This document shows positions 51,149-61,734 of a stretch of 64,000 nucleotides of DNA, piece after piece. The position numbers were made by a program, and so were the translations under genes. Location of the stretch: assembly GCA_946406115.1 (NCBI GenBank), contig OX291562.1, forward strand, positions 5,176,001-5,240,000. The letters are read 5' to 3'. Origin of the DNA: Apoda limacodes. Taxonomy: Eukaryota > Arthropoda > Insecta > Lepidoptera > Limacodidae. The notes under the pieces are model-generated. The model was not told the DNA's origin. It did not search any database and saw only the letters and a program-made list of their open reading frames with translations. Within the stretch, counting starts at the first letter, position 1. Each line of letters opens with the position of its first letter.

Positions 51149-54112
51149 TCACCGTAGCCTATGGACGCTTGCAACACCAGGGGTATCACTTGCGCGTTGC
51201 CGACCCTTCAGAAATCTAATAACTTCTTTCTTGAAGAACTCCATACTGTAGTCCTTGCAGAATACCTTGGCAGGGAGCTCATTCCACAACTTAAGCGTTC
51301 GCGGGAGGAAGTTTCTCTGAAACCGCACTGTACGCGACCATTTAGGTTCTAAAGTGTGAGAATGGATTCCCTGCCGATGGCGAGCGGTGCGATGGTAGAA
51401 AGTAGCCGTGGGCATCATTTCGAACAATTCCTCAGAACACAACCCATTGTACAAGCGGTAGAACACACACAGTGAGGCAAAGTCTCTCCTTAGACTTAAG
51501 GGCTCGATACCGCAAGTGAGTTTGGAATCGTCGACAATTCTCACAGCCCGTCGTTGAACCGAGTCAAAAGGGCCAAGCTGGTATCCGGGTGCACCTGCCC
51601 AAAGATGGCAGCAGTACTCCATATGGGGCCGAACTTGCGACTTGTAAAGTAACAACCTTTGCCCCGACGTGAAGTACTGCTTCGCTCTGTTGAGTACACC
51701 AAGTTTTTTGGACGCCAGCTTCACCTTATCTGATAAATGATCTCGGAACTGAACATCGCTGGAGATGTCGACACCAAGGATCCCAATGCTCTTGGAGATG
51801 GAGAGGGGAGTGTTCTGGAATTGTGGGACTACAGTGAATGGAGTTTTCTTAGCGGTGAACGCGCACACTTGTGTCTTTGTAGGGTTGAATCGGACCAAGT
51901 TTACCCGTCCCCAGTCAGAGACCTGGGACAGTATGGTCTCGATTTGAGACACAAGTTCTCCGCGGTTTTCCTCCACAACGGAACGAGGGATGTTTGCACG
52001 ACCCGTGTAAAAAGCGTCTCCAGTACTGTCATCTGCATAGCAATGTATGTTGTTCATGTCCAACATGTCATTGATATGCAGTAGAAACAGCGTAGGAGAC
52101 AGCACAGAGCCTTGCGGGACACCAGCATTAATGTCCATGCTATCAGAGCAACTACCGTCAACTACGGCTCGTATGCGTCTGCCGGACAAAAAGCTAGCCA
52201 CCCATTTGCACAAACCCTCGGGCACTCCGTAAGATGGCAACTTCGATAGAAGACCGCGGTGCCAGACCCGATCGAACGCCTTCGCTATGTCCAGGCTACA
52301 TGCCAATGCCTCCCCCTGACTCTCAATGGCTAGTGCCCATCGGTGTGTGAGATACACTAGAAGGTCACCAGTCGAGCGACCGTGGCGAAAGCCATATTGG
52401 CGGTCGCTGAGCAGGTCATGTTTTTCTAGGTATCTCAAAAGCTGTGTGTTGATCACACGCTCCATCACCTTAGAGAGGAGAGAGGTAATAGCGATAGGCC
52501 TGTAATTCGATGGATCTGATCTATCGCCCTTTTTGGGCACCGGGTGCACATTCGCAGTCTTCCATGAAGACGGAAATTGCCTAGTGTGGTAGGAAAGCGC
52601 GAAGAGGCGAGTGAGTACAGGACATAACTCAGGAGCACACTGCTTAAGCACCACTGCTGGTATACCGTCTGGCCCACTCGACTTATGAACGTCTAGAGAG
52701 AGCAACGCCCGCCTGACCTCCCGCTGCGTTATGGAGATTTCCGGCATGGTCTTACCGCACCACGGTATAGTAGGTGGTACAGCGCCTTCATCGTTCATAT
52801 TCGAGTTCGAGGCAAAGAGACTGCCCAGTAGATCGGCTTTCACTTTAGCACTATGGGCCAAGTCACCATCGGTCTTTCTCAGTGGTGGTAACGACGACTG
52901 GCAGGAGTTCCCTTCGGCAGCTTTGGCAAGCGACCAGAAAGCACGACTCCCAGAAGGATAGCTCGCAAGTCGCCCACCTATTTTGCCGATGAATTGGAAT
53001 TTTGCTCTGGCAGTTGCTTTCTTACTGAACCTCGAGGCAGCATTTAATTTGCGTTTTAACTCAGAAATATTCGGATCCTTATTAAAACGAGCCGTGGTCC
53101 AAGCCTCATATGCATTTTGCTTAAGAATTTTAGCTTTTCTGCAAGACCTATTAAACCACGGTCGTTTTTTGACGCCGGCAGCTACTCGCGGGTTAGGAAT
53201 ATAGCATTCCATACCAGCAAGGATTGTCTCAGTGACTGCGGCTGCGCAGACGTCAGGATCTTCTGAGTTAAAGCAGATCTGCCTCCACGGGTACGATGCG
53301 TAAAATTCTCGCAATCCATCCCAGTCTGCCGACTTATAGTGCCACACACGACGCCAATTAGTTGGCCCAGAAGGATCAGGTTGTGTGCATGACACTTGAG
53401 TCCGAACGAGACAGTGGTCCGAGGAGCCAAGAGGCGCATCCACTGAGACGGAGTATCCGTCCGGACGAGTAGTCAGCAGAAGGTCCAGTAAGGAGCTCGT
53501 ATGTTCCTCTATATCTGGTATTCTCGTTGGAGAAAGTACCAGCTGAGAGAATCCATAGGTCAGAGCAAATTCGTGAGCAGATATCCCAGCATAGTTATTG
53601 GTTCGAGAACTGAGCCACTCGCGATGGTGGGCGTTAAAGTCTCCCAAAATAACTAGTTCTGCTGTGGGATATTGCTCTAGAACTTTGTCAGTCGTCAAAC
53701 TCAGGTGCGTGAAGAGTCGAGTTACGTCCGTGTCACCGCTATGAGACCTGTATAGGCACGCATAGATACGAGTGTGGCCGCCGTAATCTACGCGCACCCA
53801 CAATATCGACAGGTCCCTGTCTTCAAGGCTATGAAGGCGGCGACAGCAGATATCCTCCCGGACGAACATACATACACCGGCACGACTCACGAAATTGTGC
53901 TCAAGTTTGTAACCGGGATAATGAAGGTATGATGTATCGGCCGGGCAGGATATCTGCGTCTCCGTTAGAAAAAGAATGGTCGGCTGCGCAGTCTCCAGAT
54001 GGAGGTGGACTGCGTTAAGATTTGCGTGAATACCCCTAATGTTGCAAAAGTCCACATTAAATGTGGATGGAGCGGCCGCTGAATAAACTCTTTTTCTTTT
54101 ATTTCTTGCCAT
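51149..54112 (-). CDS. LINE endonuclease-reverse transcriptase, 987 aa, intact
   Basis: The protein nicks chromosomal DNA and copies the element's RNA at the nick (target-primed reverse transcription). The N-terminal APE-type endonuclease shows NIRG at residue 24, TETQ at about 50, GDFNAHH at 157-163 and SSDHCLV at 230-236. The reverse transcriptase shows VHPVPKKGD...NYRPIA (522-541), YGFRHGRST (573-581), SLDIAKAFDRV (606-616, motif A aspartates), AGVPQGSVLSP (663-673) and HCYADD (690-695, catalytic YADD). The C-terminal tail has WAGAP and LWNELP. No stop or frameshift interrupts these. The start ATG lies before a basic RNKRKR stretch, reasonable for ORF2. Domain order suits the CR1/Jockey group; the exact clade (for example CR1 or Daphne) needs a tree. 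Antisense frames on the plus strand are shadows. Confidence 0.95.
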   Translation of the reverse strand: MARNKRKRVYSAAAPSTFNVDFCNIRGIHANLNAVHLHLETAQPTILFLTETQISCPADTSYLHYPGYKLEHNFVSRAGVCMFVREDICCRRLHSLEDRDLSILWVRVDYGGHTRIYACLYRSHSGDTDVTRLFTHLSLTTDKVLEQYPTAELVILGDFNAHHREWLSSRTNNYAGISAHEFALTYGFSQLVLSPTRIPDIEEHTSSLLDLLLTTRPDGYSVSVDAPLGSSDHCLVRTQVSCTQPDPSGPTNWRRVWHYKSADWDGLREFYASYPWRQICFNSEDPDVCAAAVTETILAGMECYIPNPRVAAGVKKRPWFNRSCRKAKILKQNAYEAWTTARFNKDPNISELKRKLNAASRFSKKATARAKFQFIGKIGGRLASYPSGSRAFWSLAKAAEGNSCQSSLPPLRKTDGDLAHSAKVKADLLGSLFASNSNMNDEGAVPPTIPWCGKTMPEISITQREVRRALLSLDVHKSSGPDGIPAVVLKQCAPELCPVLTRLFALSYHTRQFPSSWKTANVHPVPKKGDRSDPSNYRPIAITSLLSKVMERVINTQLLRYLEKHDLLSDRQYGFRHGRSTGDLLVYLTHRWALAIESQGEALACSLDIAKAFDRVWHRGLLSKLPSYGVPEGLCKWVASFLSGRRIRAVVDGSCSDSMDINAGVPQGSVLSPTLFLLHINDMLDMNNIHCYADDSTGDAFYTGRANIPRSVVEENRGELVSQIETILSQVSDWGRVNLVRFNPTKTQVCAFTAKKTPFTVVPQFQNTPLSISKSIGILGVDISSDVQFRDHLSDKVKLASKKLGVLNRAKQYFTSGQRLLLYKSQVRPHMEYCCHLWAGAPGYQLGPFDSVQRRAVRIVDDSKLTCGIEPLSLRRDFASLCVFYRLYNGLCSEELFEMMPTATFYHRTARHRQGIHSHTLEPKWSRTVRFQRNFLPRTLKLWNELPAKVFCKDYSMEFFKKEVIRFLKGRQRASDTPGVASVHRLR

Positions 54113-54720
54113 ATTTTTTATTTTTTGAAAGTGTTATTTAGATTAAAGATGAGGATTCACTGCACTGACAGCTTAGAGGACAAAAGGTGCGGTACTAGAA
54201 CTGCCAAAGCTCGCCACAGATGATACGGTTACTGGCACGGCGGGCGGAAGGGCCCCTGATCCCCCTCTGTTGTAGTAGCCGGGTCCACTCCGGTCTCCTT
54301 CTCCGGCACGACTACCACTTCAGATACTTTACACAGGCTGGCGAATCAGCCTCCCAGGGCGGAGATTAAGTGATCCCTGGGTTCGGGATCCCGTTCAACC
54401 TGCGGGCGGCCAGCGGTCAGCCGTTTCATCAGGTCTCCCTGACCGCCGAACCAGCACGCCGCGTCTACGCCGAGCATGACAGCAACAAGTACCGCCGGTC
54501 CTCCGCTGTCCGCGCAGCGAATCCTCAAAGAGCTCTGGCAACCTTACTCACCGCCAGGAACACAACACTACTCAATGTTAGTGTTATTGTGGCCGCGGTT
54601 TTTTGTAAGGTGGAGGTACTTCCCCAGTTCGGGCCGCTCATTCGAGCAAGTACTCGCTATGCCCTGCTTTAGTTGTTCGGGTGGCTTATTCGAGCGAGTA
54701 CTTGCAGTGCCCTACCTCTC
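54113..54720 (-). promoter_or_regulatory. LINE 5' region with 47-bp tandem repeats
   Basis: GC-rich compared with all flanking DNA. At the outer end two units start at 54628 (TTCGGGCCGCTCATTCGAGC) and 54675 (TTCGGGTGGCTTATTCGAGC), period 47 bp. Tandem 5' monomers act as internal promoters in many LINEs, so this may be the promoter; that is inference. A 60-codon frame (54346-54528, minus) with LGVDAACWFGGQGDLMKRLT has a stop before ORF2 and no known domain. Confidence 0.6.
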
Positions 54721-54865
54721 TTAAACTTTAAAAATAAATAAGTTATTAAACTATGAAACAACACAACACAATTATTAAATGAAACAAACGTGATTTTTTG
54801 CCATTTTTATAGATAATAAAAATGATACGGTACCCTTCGTGCGCGAGTCCGACTCGCACTTGTTT
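54721..54865 (+). repeat. Family B repeat, right half after LINE insertion
   Basis: AAACAAACGTGATTTTTTGC, ATTTTTATAGATAATA, GATACGGTACCCTTCGTGCG and CGAGTCCGACTCGCACTTG are the right part of family B, matching the terminal palindrome. Together with 50798-51078 it makes one copy. Confidence 0.82.
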
Positions 54866-54879
54866 TTGATACTCACTAT

Positions 54880-55045
54880 TTTTTCCTATTACAACAAACT
54901 CGATTTTGCGGTCTTATGCATAGCGCTGAAGGGATTAACGCCCCAACTTCTTATGAATAATTCTGCCATTCGGACGGCTTATATTCTAGATTTGGTACGG
55001 AACATGTGCGAAGTCCGACACGCACTTGGCAGGTTTATTAGCCAT
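54880..55045 (-). repeat. Family B-related fragment
   Basis: Contains TTCTGCCATTCGGACGGCTT, GATTTGGTACGGAACATGTG and CGAAGTCCGACACGCACTTGG. The same CATCCGAATGGC-type words lie at 31048-31145 and 36385-36470. Confidence 0.55.
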
Positions 55046-56970
55046 TCTTTTACTCCAAATCAATCAAATCTAAGACTCCGTTATGATGTGACCTAATAAC
55101 AAATAAACACATTTTCGCTTTTATACATCAGTTAAGGTTATTATATGCAACAAAACATTTATTTTTTGTAACAATCTATTTCCATTAACACATATGTGCA
55201 TATGTCAAAATATAAATGTAAACTGTCTCAACTGTCACAATATGCTGTCGGCTACTGTTAATAATACACATATTATACATCTAAAATTTAAAAACCGTGT
55301 GTTATTATTGTAATATATACCATTTGTCTTTTCAGCTTAGACATATCATGTCAAAAATGATGTTATGATTTACATAATGTAGGTACTTAGCCAAAGATAA
55401 AGACTTACAGTCATTAAAAAACTGGCTAATAGTGAATTTATCATAACGAATCTTGTCCAACTACAATGATTTCTTTTGCCTTTAAGACTTGTCCTTTGAA
55501 ATAAGATAACGAGGCGGAGACAAGTTAGCTTTTGATATTTTTTAGTAAAGTATTTTTATTTTCAGTTTTTATATTATTTATGATTCCTTTTGCAAAAACA
55601 AAAGTGGCGAGCTTAATCCCATATGGCATTCTCTACCAGCTAAAGGTTAATTAATGGTGGTGCAATAAAACTAGATTTAACTATTTAATAACTATAAAAT
55701 TAAACTTATGCTAATACTAAAACTATGATGGTTGTAGAAATAAATTGGGTTGGTATATTGATATAAACACATACATATACATAAACACATATAGATGTAC
55801 TTACATGTATATAAGATAAATGTACTATATTAAATAAATATTATAAATAATATATATCTGTTAACATTATACATTAAATACATTTGTGAGAGTTTAATTC
55901 ATTTTAATTTATATTTGTCTACTTAAACTTTAGAACAGCCTTATTAAAATTATGGTAATTAAGTAATGACAATTTCTTTATTCAATACGTATAAATATTT
56001 TTTATATATAGGTATACTTACATTATAAAACATTTTTATTTTAAAAACATTTTTTTAATTATAAAACATTTTTATTTTAAAAAATTCAGTTAACTTTTTT
56101 AAACATTGTTAGTAAATTTCATCAGACGAATCCATACATTTTACCTGGCCACGTAAAATAAAAACTTTATGTTTTTGTTAGTATGTCAAACAGATATTTT
56201 ATTCTTTCGTTCGTTTTCTAAGTCTACCTATAAGTTTCTTGTCGGTTCGTCTTCAACTTTATGAAGTAGAGGTGATACAGAAAATAATAATATTTATGTA
56301 AATCAACATTGTTAAGAAAAAAATACATAAGTGATTGAGAAAACAGACAGAATTCGTAAGTCTGAATTATACTGGGACTTAAAATTAAAAAAAATGTAAA
56401 ACACAAATTTCATGATGTTTAGACGTAGACGAACTTTTGGCGTGCGAAAAAATGGTTTAAATTATGTATATGTCTGAGACACATGGTTTGGCAGTTTTTA
56501 AAGTAATGTCTATAACTTTCTATTGGTCATGGTCACAGTATACCTACCGGTACCATCCAACAATGAAAGCGATGATTTCAAGTTTAGCATTTTTATGATT
56601 TAAAATTGGAGTTATGACTGAACGAATCTACAAAGAAATCTTTCATGTTTACAGTTTACAGTTTTATTAACAAAAAACATTTGTTTGGAAATAATTAAAA
56701 CTACTTTTATCTGTACGTCGTAATAATATTCAAATAATGTTTCTTTATTTTATCTTTTATTGTCGTATAACACAATTAATTTGCATTTTTGTAAGTTGTA
56801 AATTAATGTGTTTTGGATTTTTTTGGGGATTTAAAAAGATTTTGGTTTTTTTCAAATATTATAATTACTTATATACTATTAATAATTACAAAACTTATTT
56901 AGGTGCTACCAGACCAATTGGAAAATTTGCTCATTTGTTATGAAAAGTCGAGGGCTATAGTAATTTTACG
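55046..56970. other. Long AT-rich stretch, nothing identified
   Basis: About 1.9 kb with long A/T tracts, no terminal repeats and no coding signal. A duplicated ATTATAAAACATTTTTATTTT unit lies near 56020-56085. Confidence 0.45.
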
Positions 56971-57004
56971 CTACGAAGAGAGAAACCACTGGGAATAGCT
57001 AGTA
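56971..57004 (+). repeat. Helitron-like 3' end only
   Basis: CGCTACGAAGAGAGAAACCAC then TGGGAATAGCTAGTATAT has the CTAGTAT ending of the Helitron-like families. The body is not recognisable. Confidence 0.35.
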
Positions 57005-57540
57005 TATACTAAAAAAAAATTCTCATTAATGCAATTTTATCATAATTTATTACATTCATTAATAAAAATAAGCCCTCCATTATTTTTTTATAGGTTTATT
57101 AGGTAGGTTTAATTCTATCATTCTTGGGAGATATAAAATAAATTAATAATTAATTTATCCGTCTAAAAACACCTAGTCAGTAATCTTTTATTTCCCGTCG
57201 TATATTTAAAAAAGTTGTGTTACGAAAAAAAATTACAAACACTCCAAAACAATTTTATAAAATATTCAATTTCAAGTCAACACATACAAAATTTAATAGA
57301 TTTATTTCAAAACTTAGTTCTGATTAAAATAAATTAGTTCCCTTGTTTCTTTTTGTTTAAATGACCTAGTTCAGCAAAACCGGTATTTTGGCCAATAATT
57401 CGTTGTCACGACATAAACTAAAAAAAAATTCGCAGAACTACTTACCCCGATTAGACAGTTTGTGACACCGACATGCTACAACACACACTGACACAAATAA
57501 TAAAACAAGACATTTAAAATACTTGTTTTAAAGCCATTTT
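57005..57540. other. No recognisable feature
   Basis: AT-rich. A short palindrome ATAAATTAAT-A-ATTAATTTAT lies near 57139. Confidence 0.4.
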
Positions 57541-57960
57541 AATTCTTCACTTTAGTATTATTATTGTTCGCGGGCAAACTTTCGTATCGTAAACTTTTGA
57601 TGCGACCGACGCAAAATTTTGCACGTCCGACCTCGACGGTGTTCGCGCTAATACTGAACAGTTTGGTCTGAAACTTTCTCAGCCTCCGCATTTTCAATTT
57701 TCGAACGCTACGAAGTACGTGAAAACTGCTCGAATTTTTCAGCTCCACATTGTGTCTATGGCGGCGTGAAACGTGCCACGTATGCTGTCACGTTTTTGTT
57801 ACTTTACGTGTCGCCAACATTTTTCTTACGTTTTTAATCTCGTTTTCGAATGTTTGTACTGTTAAATTTATATTTTTTACGAGGTCCGTAAATACTTTAT
57901 TATTCTACGGTGTATATATAGAGTTGTTCTTACCATTTCTTTGCGATATACCTATTTAAG
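57541..57960 (+). promoter_or_regulatory. CpG-richer block with TATA-like site, possible promoter
   Basis: Between very AT-rich flanks, 57570-57830 carries many CG dinucleotides (for example GCGACCGACGC, CGACCTCGACGGTGTTCGCG). GTATATATAGAG at about 57910 is TATA-like and lies 60-70 bp upstream of the coding-like ORF at 57977. This spacing would suit a promoter and short 5' UTR. There is no direct evidence of transcription. Confidence 0.3.
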
Positions 57961-57976
57961 TGGCAATGGTACGAAA

Positions 57977-58108
57977 ATGCAGGCCGAAGAACCGATGAAC
58001 ATTAAGGACGACAGGTTGTCGAATGGCTACATAACAGCGGAAAGCGTAACAGAATATGCACACTATTGGGTGGCTCTTGGAATAACTTCGAACTCTTATA
58101 ATAATTAA
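57977..58108 (+). CDS. Coding-like 43-codon ORF, possible first exon
   Basis: ATG with A at -3 opens MQAEEPMNIKDDRLSNGYIT then AESVTEYAHYWVALG and a stop at 58106. The first 27 codons use a balanced, GC-richer set unlike the local noncoding sequence. A splice donor may lie inside (CAG-GTTGTC at about 58013 or AGC-GTAACA at about 58046), which would make the ORF longer through splicing. A second ATG ten bases upstream opens only a 10-codon frame. I do not recognise the peptide. No repeat copy of it was seen in the window. Confidence 0.3.
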   Translation: MQAEEPMNIKDDRLSNGYITAESVTEYAHYWVALGITSNSYNN

Positions 58109-59054
58109 TTTCAAAACGTATAAAATTATTAAACCTCTGGGATTCCTGAGAATCCAAACAGTTTTACGGATCTTGAGAATGTCTCCCTGGGAATTAAGAG
58201 TTTTCTAGGTATGTCATAAACAGTTACTAGGATTGCATGAAGTGGATTTCGGTCAGAACCATAAGTTGTAGAAATCGTTGGACACGATGAATTTGTCATA
58301 AAATTGGTTTATCGTAATGATTTTCTGAAATAAATTATGTAATTGATATTGTGTATTTCATATTATTAGACAGACATAAATTATTGTCATAACTATAGCA
58401 AAGTATCTAACATTTATAACATTTCTATGGATATTTTGCTATAGTGAAACAGTTAAATCCTTTACCTTTCCTTTTGAACTTGAGGATTGACAACTCAAAG
58501 CCCGATTTAGTTCTTAGTCAACCCTCAGAGTTGCCGATTTTCGACCTTTAACTATAACACGATGTAGGTACATGATTTTCCATTTCAATTTTTACTAATA
58601 AATATTTTATTTTAGAAACACATTGTCGGCACGACATTTCTTTTCCTCATATATATATTACAGTGTAAGTGACTCACGTTTGACGTACATGTATATTTAA
58701 GTACCACTTAGATAAAGAACTGGTTCTAAATATTTCAGTGTACTTGTACGTCACAGTCAGCGGCGACATGGCCCAGCATGATACGTACCTTGTTCGTCAG
58801 ACAAATATTTTTTTATCCATACGTGACTACTTAGTACTGTGTTGTATGCACTATGTTTCAGTGTTGCCTGGACTAACTAATGTAGAACTGCTTAGGGTGG
58901 CTCATGCTCTATTGGTATTAGTGACTACCTGCCGATCCGATGGGCTCGGTTTAGAAACCTGCAGAGGACAAACACTTGTGGGATGAAATTCAAAAGTGCT
59001 CTCAGAAACCTACTTCAATAAATAGTAGGTACTTGATTGATTGATAAACTTTGT
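58109..59054. other. Mostly unassigned; weak exon-like block near 58738
   Basis: After an acceptor-like AAATATTTCAG at 58728-58738 the plus strand reads YLYVTVSGDMAQHDTYLVRQ and is GC-richer for about 60 bp. Further on (58855-58985) is a frame with VELLRVAHALLVLVTTCRSD that may be a repeat. Neither is identified. Confidence 0.25.
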
Positions 59055-59415
59055 TGAAGTGAAAACTTCTTTAGCGGCGCTGTGCACTTTTTTTGTGATG
59101 GGTAAAAACTGTTAAACTCGCGTCAGGTCACGTGTCCTGATCGAAAATTCGTAAGATGTCACTCGCGTTAGGACACGTGACCTTTATTTACATTAGGTTA
59201 GTTTTTATTTTTAGTATATGGCGATTATGAGTAGTACATGGAGGTTGGATATGGGATTTTAATTCTATGACAGATTGAGCTGTCAAATATACAACGTCAA
59301 AAAAGTAAATAAACCAAAGTTATTATTTTTAATAAATAAATATGGATAAGAAGTGATGGGAAGTTAATAGCGAGTATGTTTTCACTTCTGCCGGCACTCC
59401 CGGAATGCAACCCTT
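59055..59415 (+). repeat. Family C MITE-like repeat, full copy
   Basis: Starts TGAAGTGAAAACTTCTTTAG, carries CGCGTCAGGTCACGTGTCCT twice in part (once as GCGTTAGGACACGTGACC) and ends GTTTTCACTTCTGCCGGC with the hairpin GCACTCCCGGAATGC, where one stem base is changed. Confidence 0.8.
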
Positions 59416-59448
59416 TTTTTTTTTGTCATGAGTCTTGGTCTTTTCTAT

Positions 59449-60003
59449 CTACACTAATATTATAAAGAGGAAAGATTTGATTTTTTGTTTGTTTGTATTG
59501 AATAGGCTCCGAAACTACTGGACTGATTTGAAAAATTCTTTTACCATTAAAAGCCGACATCCTTGATGAACATAGTCTACTTTTTACCGCGTGAAAATGC
59601 TTCATTCCTATGGGAAAACGGGTAATAGGACAACGGGTAGTAAAAATTATCCTTTCATACTTATCTTTATCACAAAACTTCTAATCGGCTGCACCGATTG
59701 GGTTGAAAATCATATGAGTATTTCGATGGTTTTCTGGATGATTTAAAAATACAATTGGACCCGGTAGGTGACGCTGCTGTTGGTATGTCAAATACTAAAC
59801 GGCTTGACCGATTGGGTTGAAATGTTGTATGTGTATTTCCATGGTTTCACAGACACGAATGTATTATGCCTACCTATTCTGTCTTTCTATCTACACTACT
59901 ATTATAAAGAGGAAACATTTGATTTTTTGTTTTTTTCTATAATTGTGGAGTTGCCGAAAAAATCCTACGCCGATAACCAAATTTACCGCTGGAAGAAGCT
60001 ATC
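59449..60003 (+). mobile_element. Helitron-like element, sister of 30185-30704
   Basis: Begins TCTACACTAATATTATAAAG, which is the family's usual 5' start, and follows 30185-30704 in order. A second TCTACACTACTATTATAAAG start occurs at 59889, so a second element's start may be nested within or the 5' segment duplicated. The 3' end reads GGAAGAAGCTATCT, a mutated CTAG. Confidence 0.7.
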
Positions 60004-60209
60004 TATAATATATTAGCTAAGCTGGCAGACTTTGTTCTGTCCTTTCTTTGGTCGCCATCCTGCGTTGCATAACTCGCTTGCGCTACTACTGCTTTCTTAT
60101 TTTTCCTCGGCTCCTAAGAGTCGTAGCATGATGTTATAATCTTCCTAAAGAATTGGGCAGTTAAGTGCAAAAAGGATTTTTAAAATCTGACCGATCCGAT
60201 CCGATTATA
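60004..60209. other. No recognisable feature
   Basis: Short unassigned spacer. Confidence 0.4.
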
Positions 60210-60352
60210 TAAGTAAAGACATCTGTATTTACAATAAATAGCACATAAGTATTTGTATTTGTAACCTGGTATCCAAAAGTAATACCAGCTTTGCATAGGT
60301 TGGGATAAAATGGCAATGTGTGCAGTGTCCAGAAATATTTACAATACAAATA
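60210..60352 (+). repeat. SINE family S1, diverged 3' part
   Basis: AACCTGGTATCCAAAAGTAA, CCAGCTTTGCATAGGTTGG, GGCAATGTGTGCAGTGTCC and AGAAATATTTAC parallel the S1 tail in order. Confidence 0.5.
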
Positions 60353-60861
60353 AAACAAAATCATTGCATTTTTTTTGTATTTTTTCCGGCTTCAACCCAT
60401 GTTAAGCCTTCTTTATATGACAGCAGTAGTAAAGAAGCAAATTCAGAAACTTTATGTGCGGTTTGTAAATTCTGACTAGCCACTAGCTCGAGGTCTGCCA
60501 ATTCACACTGGGCTGTTTTGGTAGACTGAGCCTTCTTTCTCTAAGAAGAGGCCTGTAGTAAGCACAAACAATATGAGGCAACATACATCTAAGTCTATAA
60601 AATGCCACAAAAAAATAGTTTCCCTATAATTTTCATCTTCATAAAACTTTTGAATGAATAGACACAGAAAGGATAATTTTTACTAACGAAGTCACAATGT
60701 GCAACGGAACTTATTATATAAATTATATTATTAAAATAAGAGTGTGGTGAAAGGGGTAAATGGGAAGCTGGAACATGCATAAGGAATGCAACAGACTTGT
60801 GTCATAGAGAAACATCAATCGATCGATCGCCCATTACGCGTAACCTCGCACTTGGCTGATT
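60353..60861. other. No recognisable feature
   Basis: Unassigned; short frames only. Confidence 0.4.
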
Positions 60862-60935
60862 TTTTATAGATAATGGTACGAAACCCTTCGTGCGCGAGTC
60901 CGCCTCGCACTTGGCTGATTTTTCGTTTTGCGCTA
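60862..60935 (+). repeat. Family B terminal fragment
   Basis: TTATAGATAATGGTACGAAA, CCCTTCGTGCGCGAGTCC and GCCTCGCACTTGGCTGATTT form the palindromic end of family B. A partial second end (CCTCGCACTTGGCTGATTTT) precedes it at 60844. Confidence 0.65.
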
Positions 60936-61479
60936 GAAAAGCTAAATTAACTAAGTTGAGTGACCGATTCATATCAATCTATCAAGTTAGTGTTTGTATT
61001 TGTTTTCGGTCTGCGGTTTTTGCTCCAGATTATTGCTAAGTGGAATCGTTTAATTACTGTCTCCTGCATTCGAAGCTTATAAAGGCTGTGATATAAATGG
61101 ACAAAATAGGTTAAATCAATAAAGTTTTCGAGCTGTACAAGGCCATATTTTTGTATTTTTAAAACGACTTTATTAGCTTGACCTGTATTTATGTATCTTT
61201 GTAACAGAATCTTTGAACGCAATTTTCACCCACTTTAAGACGTCTGATTAATTTGAAAATTCAGACACGTATTAAAGACAGATGATAATGCAAAATATTA
61301 ACTGACTCCCCCATTCTTTGACTCCTTTTTTAAGTGCGTTTTCATGTGTAAGGCCGAAATGGTGATGCATTCGGTGATATGTCTTAGTTACGAGAACTCG
61401 AATTTCAGATTTACTGTCGAGTAAGATATATTAAATATCACGTATTTTCAATGCTATCACTATTCAATAAGCTTACCAT
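60936..61479. other. No recognisable feature
   Basis: Unassigned. An 82-codon minus frame at 60974-61222 lacks a motif. Confidence 0.4.
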
Positions 61480-61725
61480 CCACTACTACTACATCGGCTA
61501 CTTTCTACCATCGCACCGCTCGCCATCTGCAGAGAATTCATTATCACACCTATGAACCCAATTACAGGGTCACGTACAGTGCGGTTTCAGAGAAACTTCC
61601 TCCCGGGGACACTTATGATATGAGCTCACTGCTAAACAATACAATACAATGTAAGGTTCTTCAAGAAATAAGTTATCAGATTTTTAAAGGGCCGGCAACG
61701 CGCGGGTGATACTTAGAGAAGACTA
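61480..61725 (+). pseudogene. 3' coding end of the 51-54 kb LINE family
   Basis: Translation in shifting frames gives ATFYHRTARHLQRIHYHT then YSAVSEKLPPGDTYDM-like wreckage and FFKK-like KVLQEISYQIFKGPATRG, corresponding to the last 80 residues of the intact LINE protein. The characteristic GCTTGTTTGCCACC terminus is missing and a family C copy follows at once. Confidence 0.78.
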
Positions 61726-61734
61726 AAAAAAAAA

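Larger units (their letters stand above)
51079..54720 (-). mobile_element. Apparently full-length CR1/Jockey-group non-LTR retrotransposon
   Basis: Minus-strand element of about 3.6 kb. The 3' end is GCTTGTTTGCCACCTTAGTG, GTAT and poly-A (poly-T at 51079-51099); the 5' end has two 47-bp monomer-like repeats. It sits inside a family B repeat whose halves flank it. The single long ORF is unbroken. No separate gag-like ORF1 is visible upstream, so either the element has one ORF or its 5' part is lost. Target duplication is unclear (AGTTAT at 51070 and 54741 is a weak candidate). Four truncated relatives lie at 22346, 25355, 25678 and 61480. Confidence 0.88.

Noticed and set aside
51161..53439. 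Several 60-115 codon plus-strand ORFs inside the LINE
   Set aside because: They are antisense shadows of the intact reverse transcriptase ORF and have no motif of their own.
57539..57748. 69-codon basic minus-strand ORF
   Set aside because: The frame does not open with ATG (the first codon is GTG) and has no recognisable domain; the sequence is better seen as a CpG-richer noncoding block.
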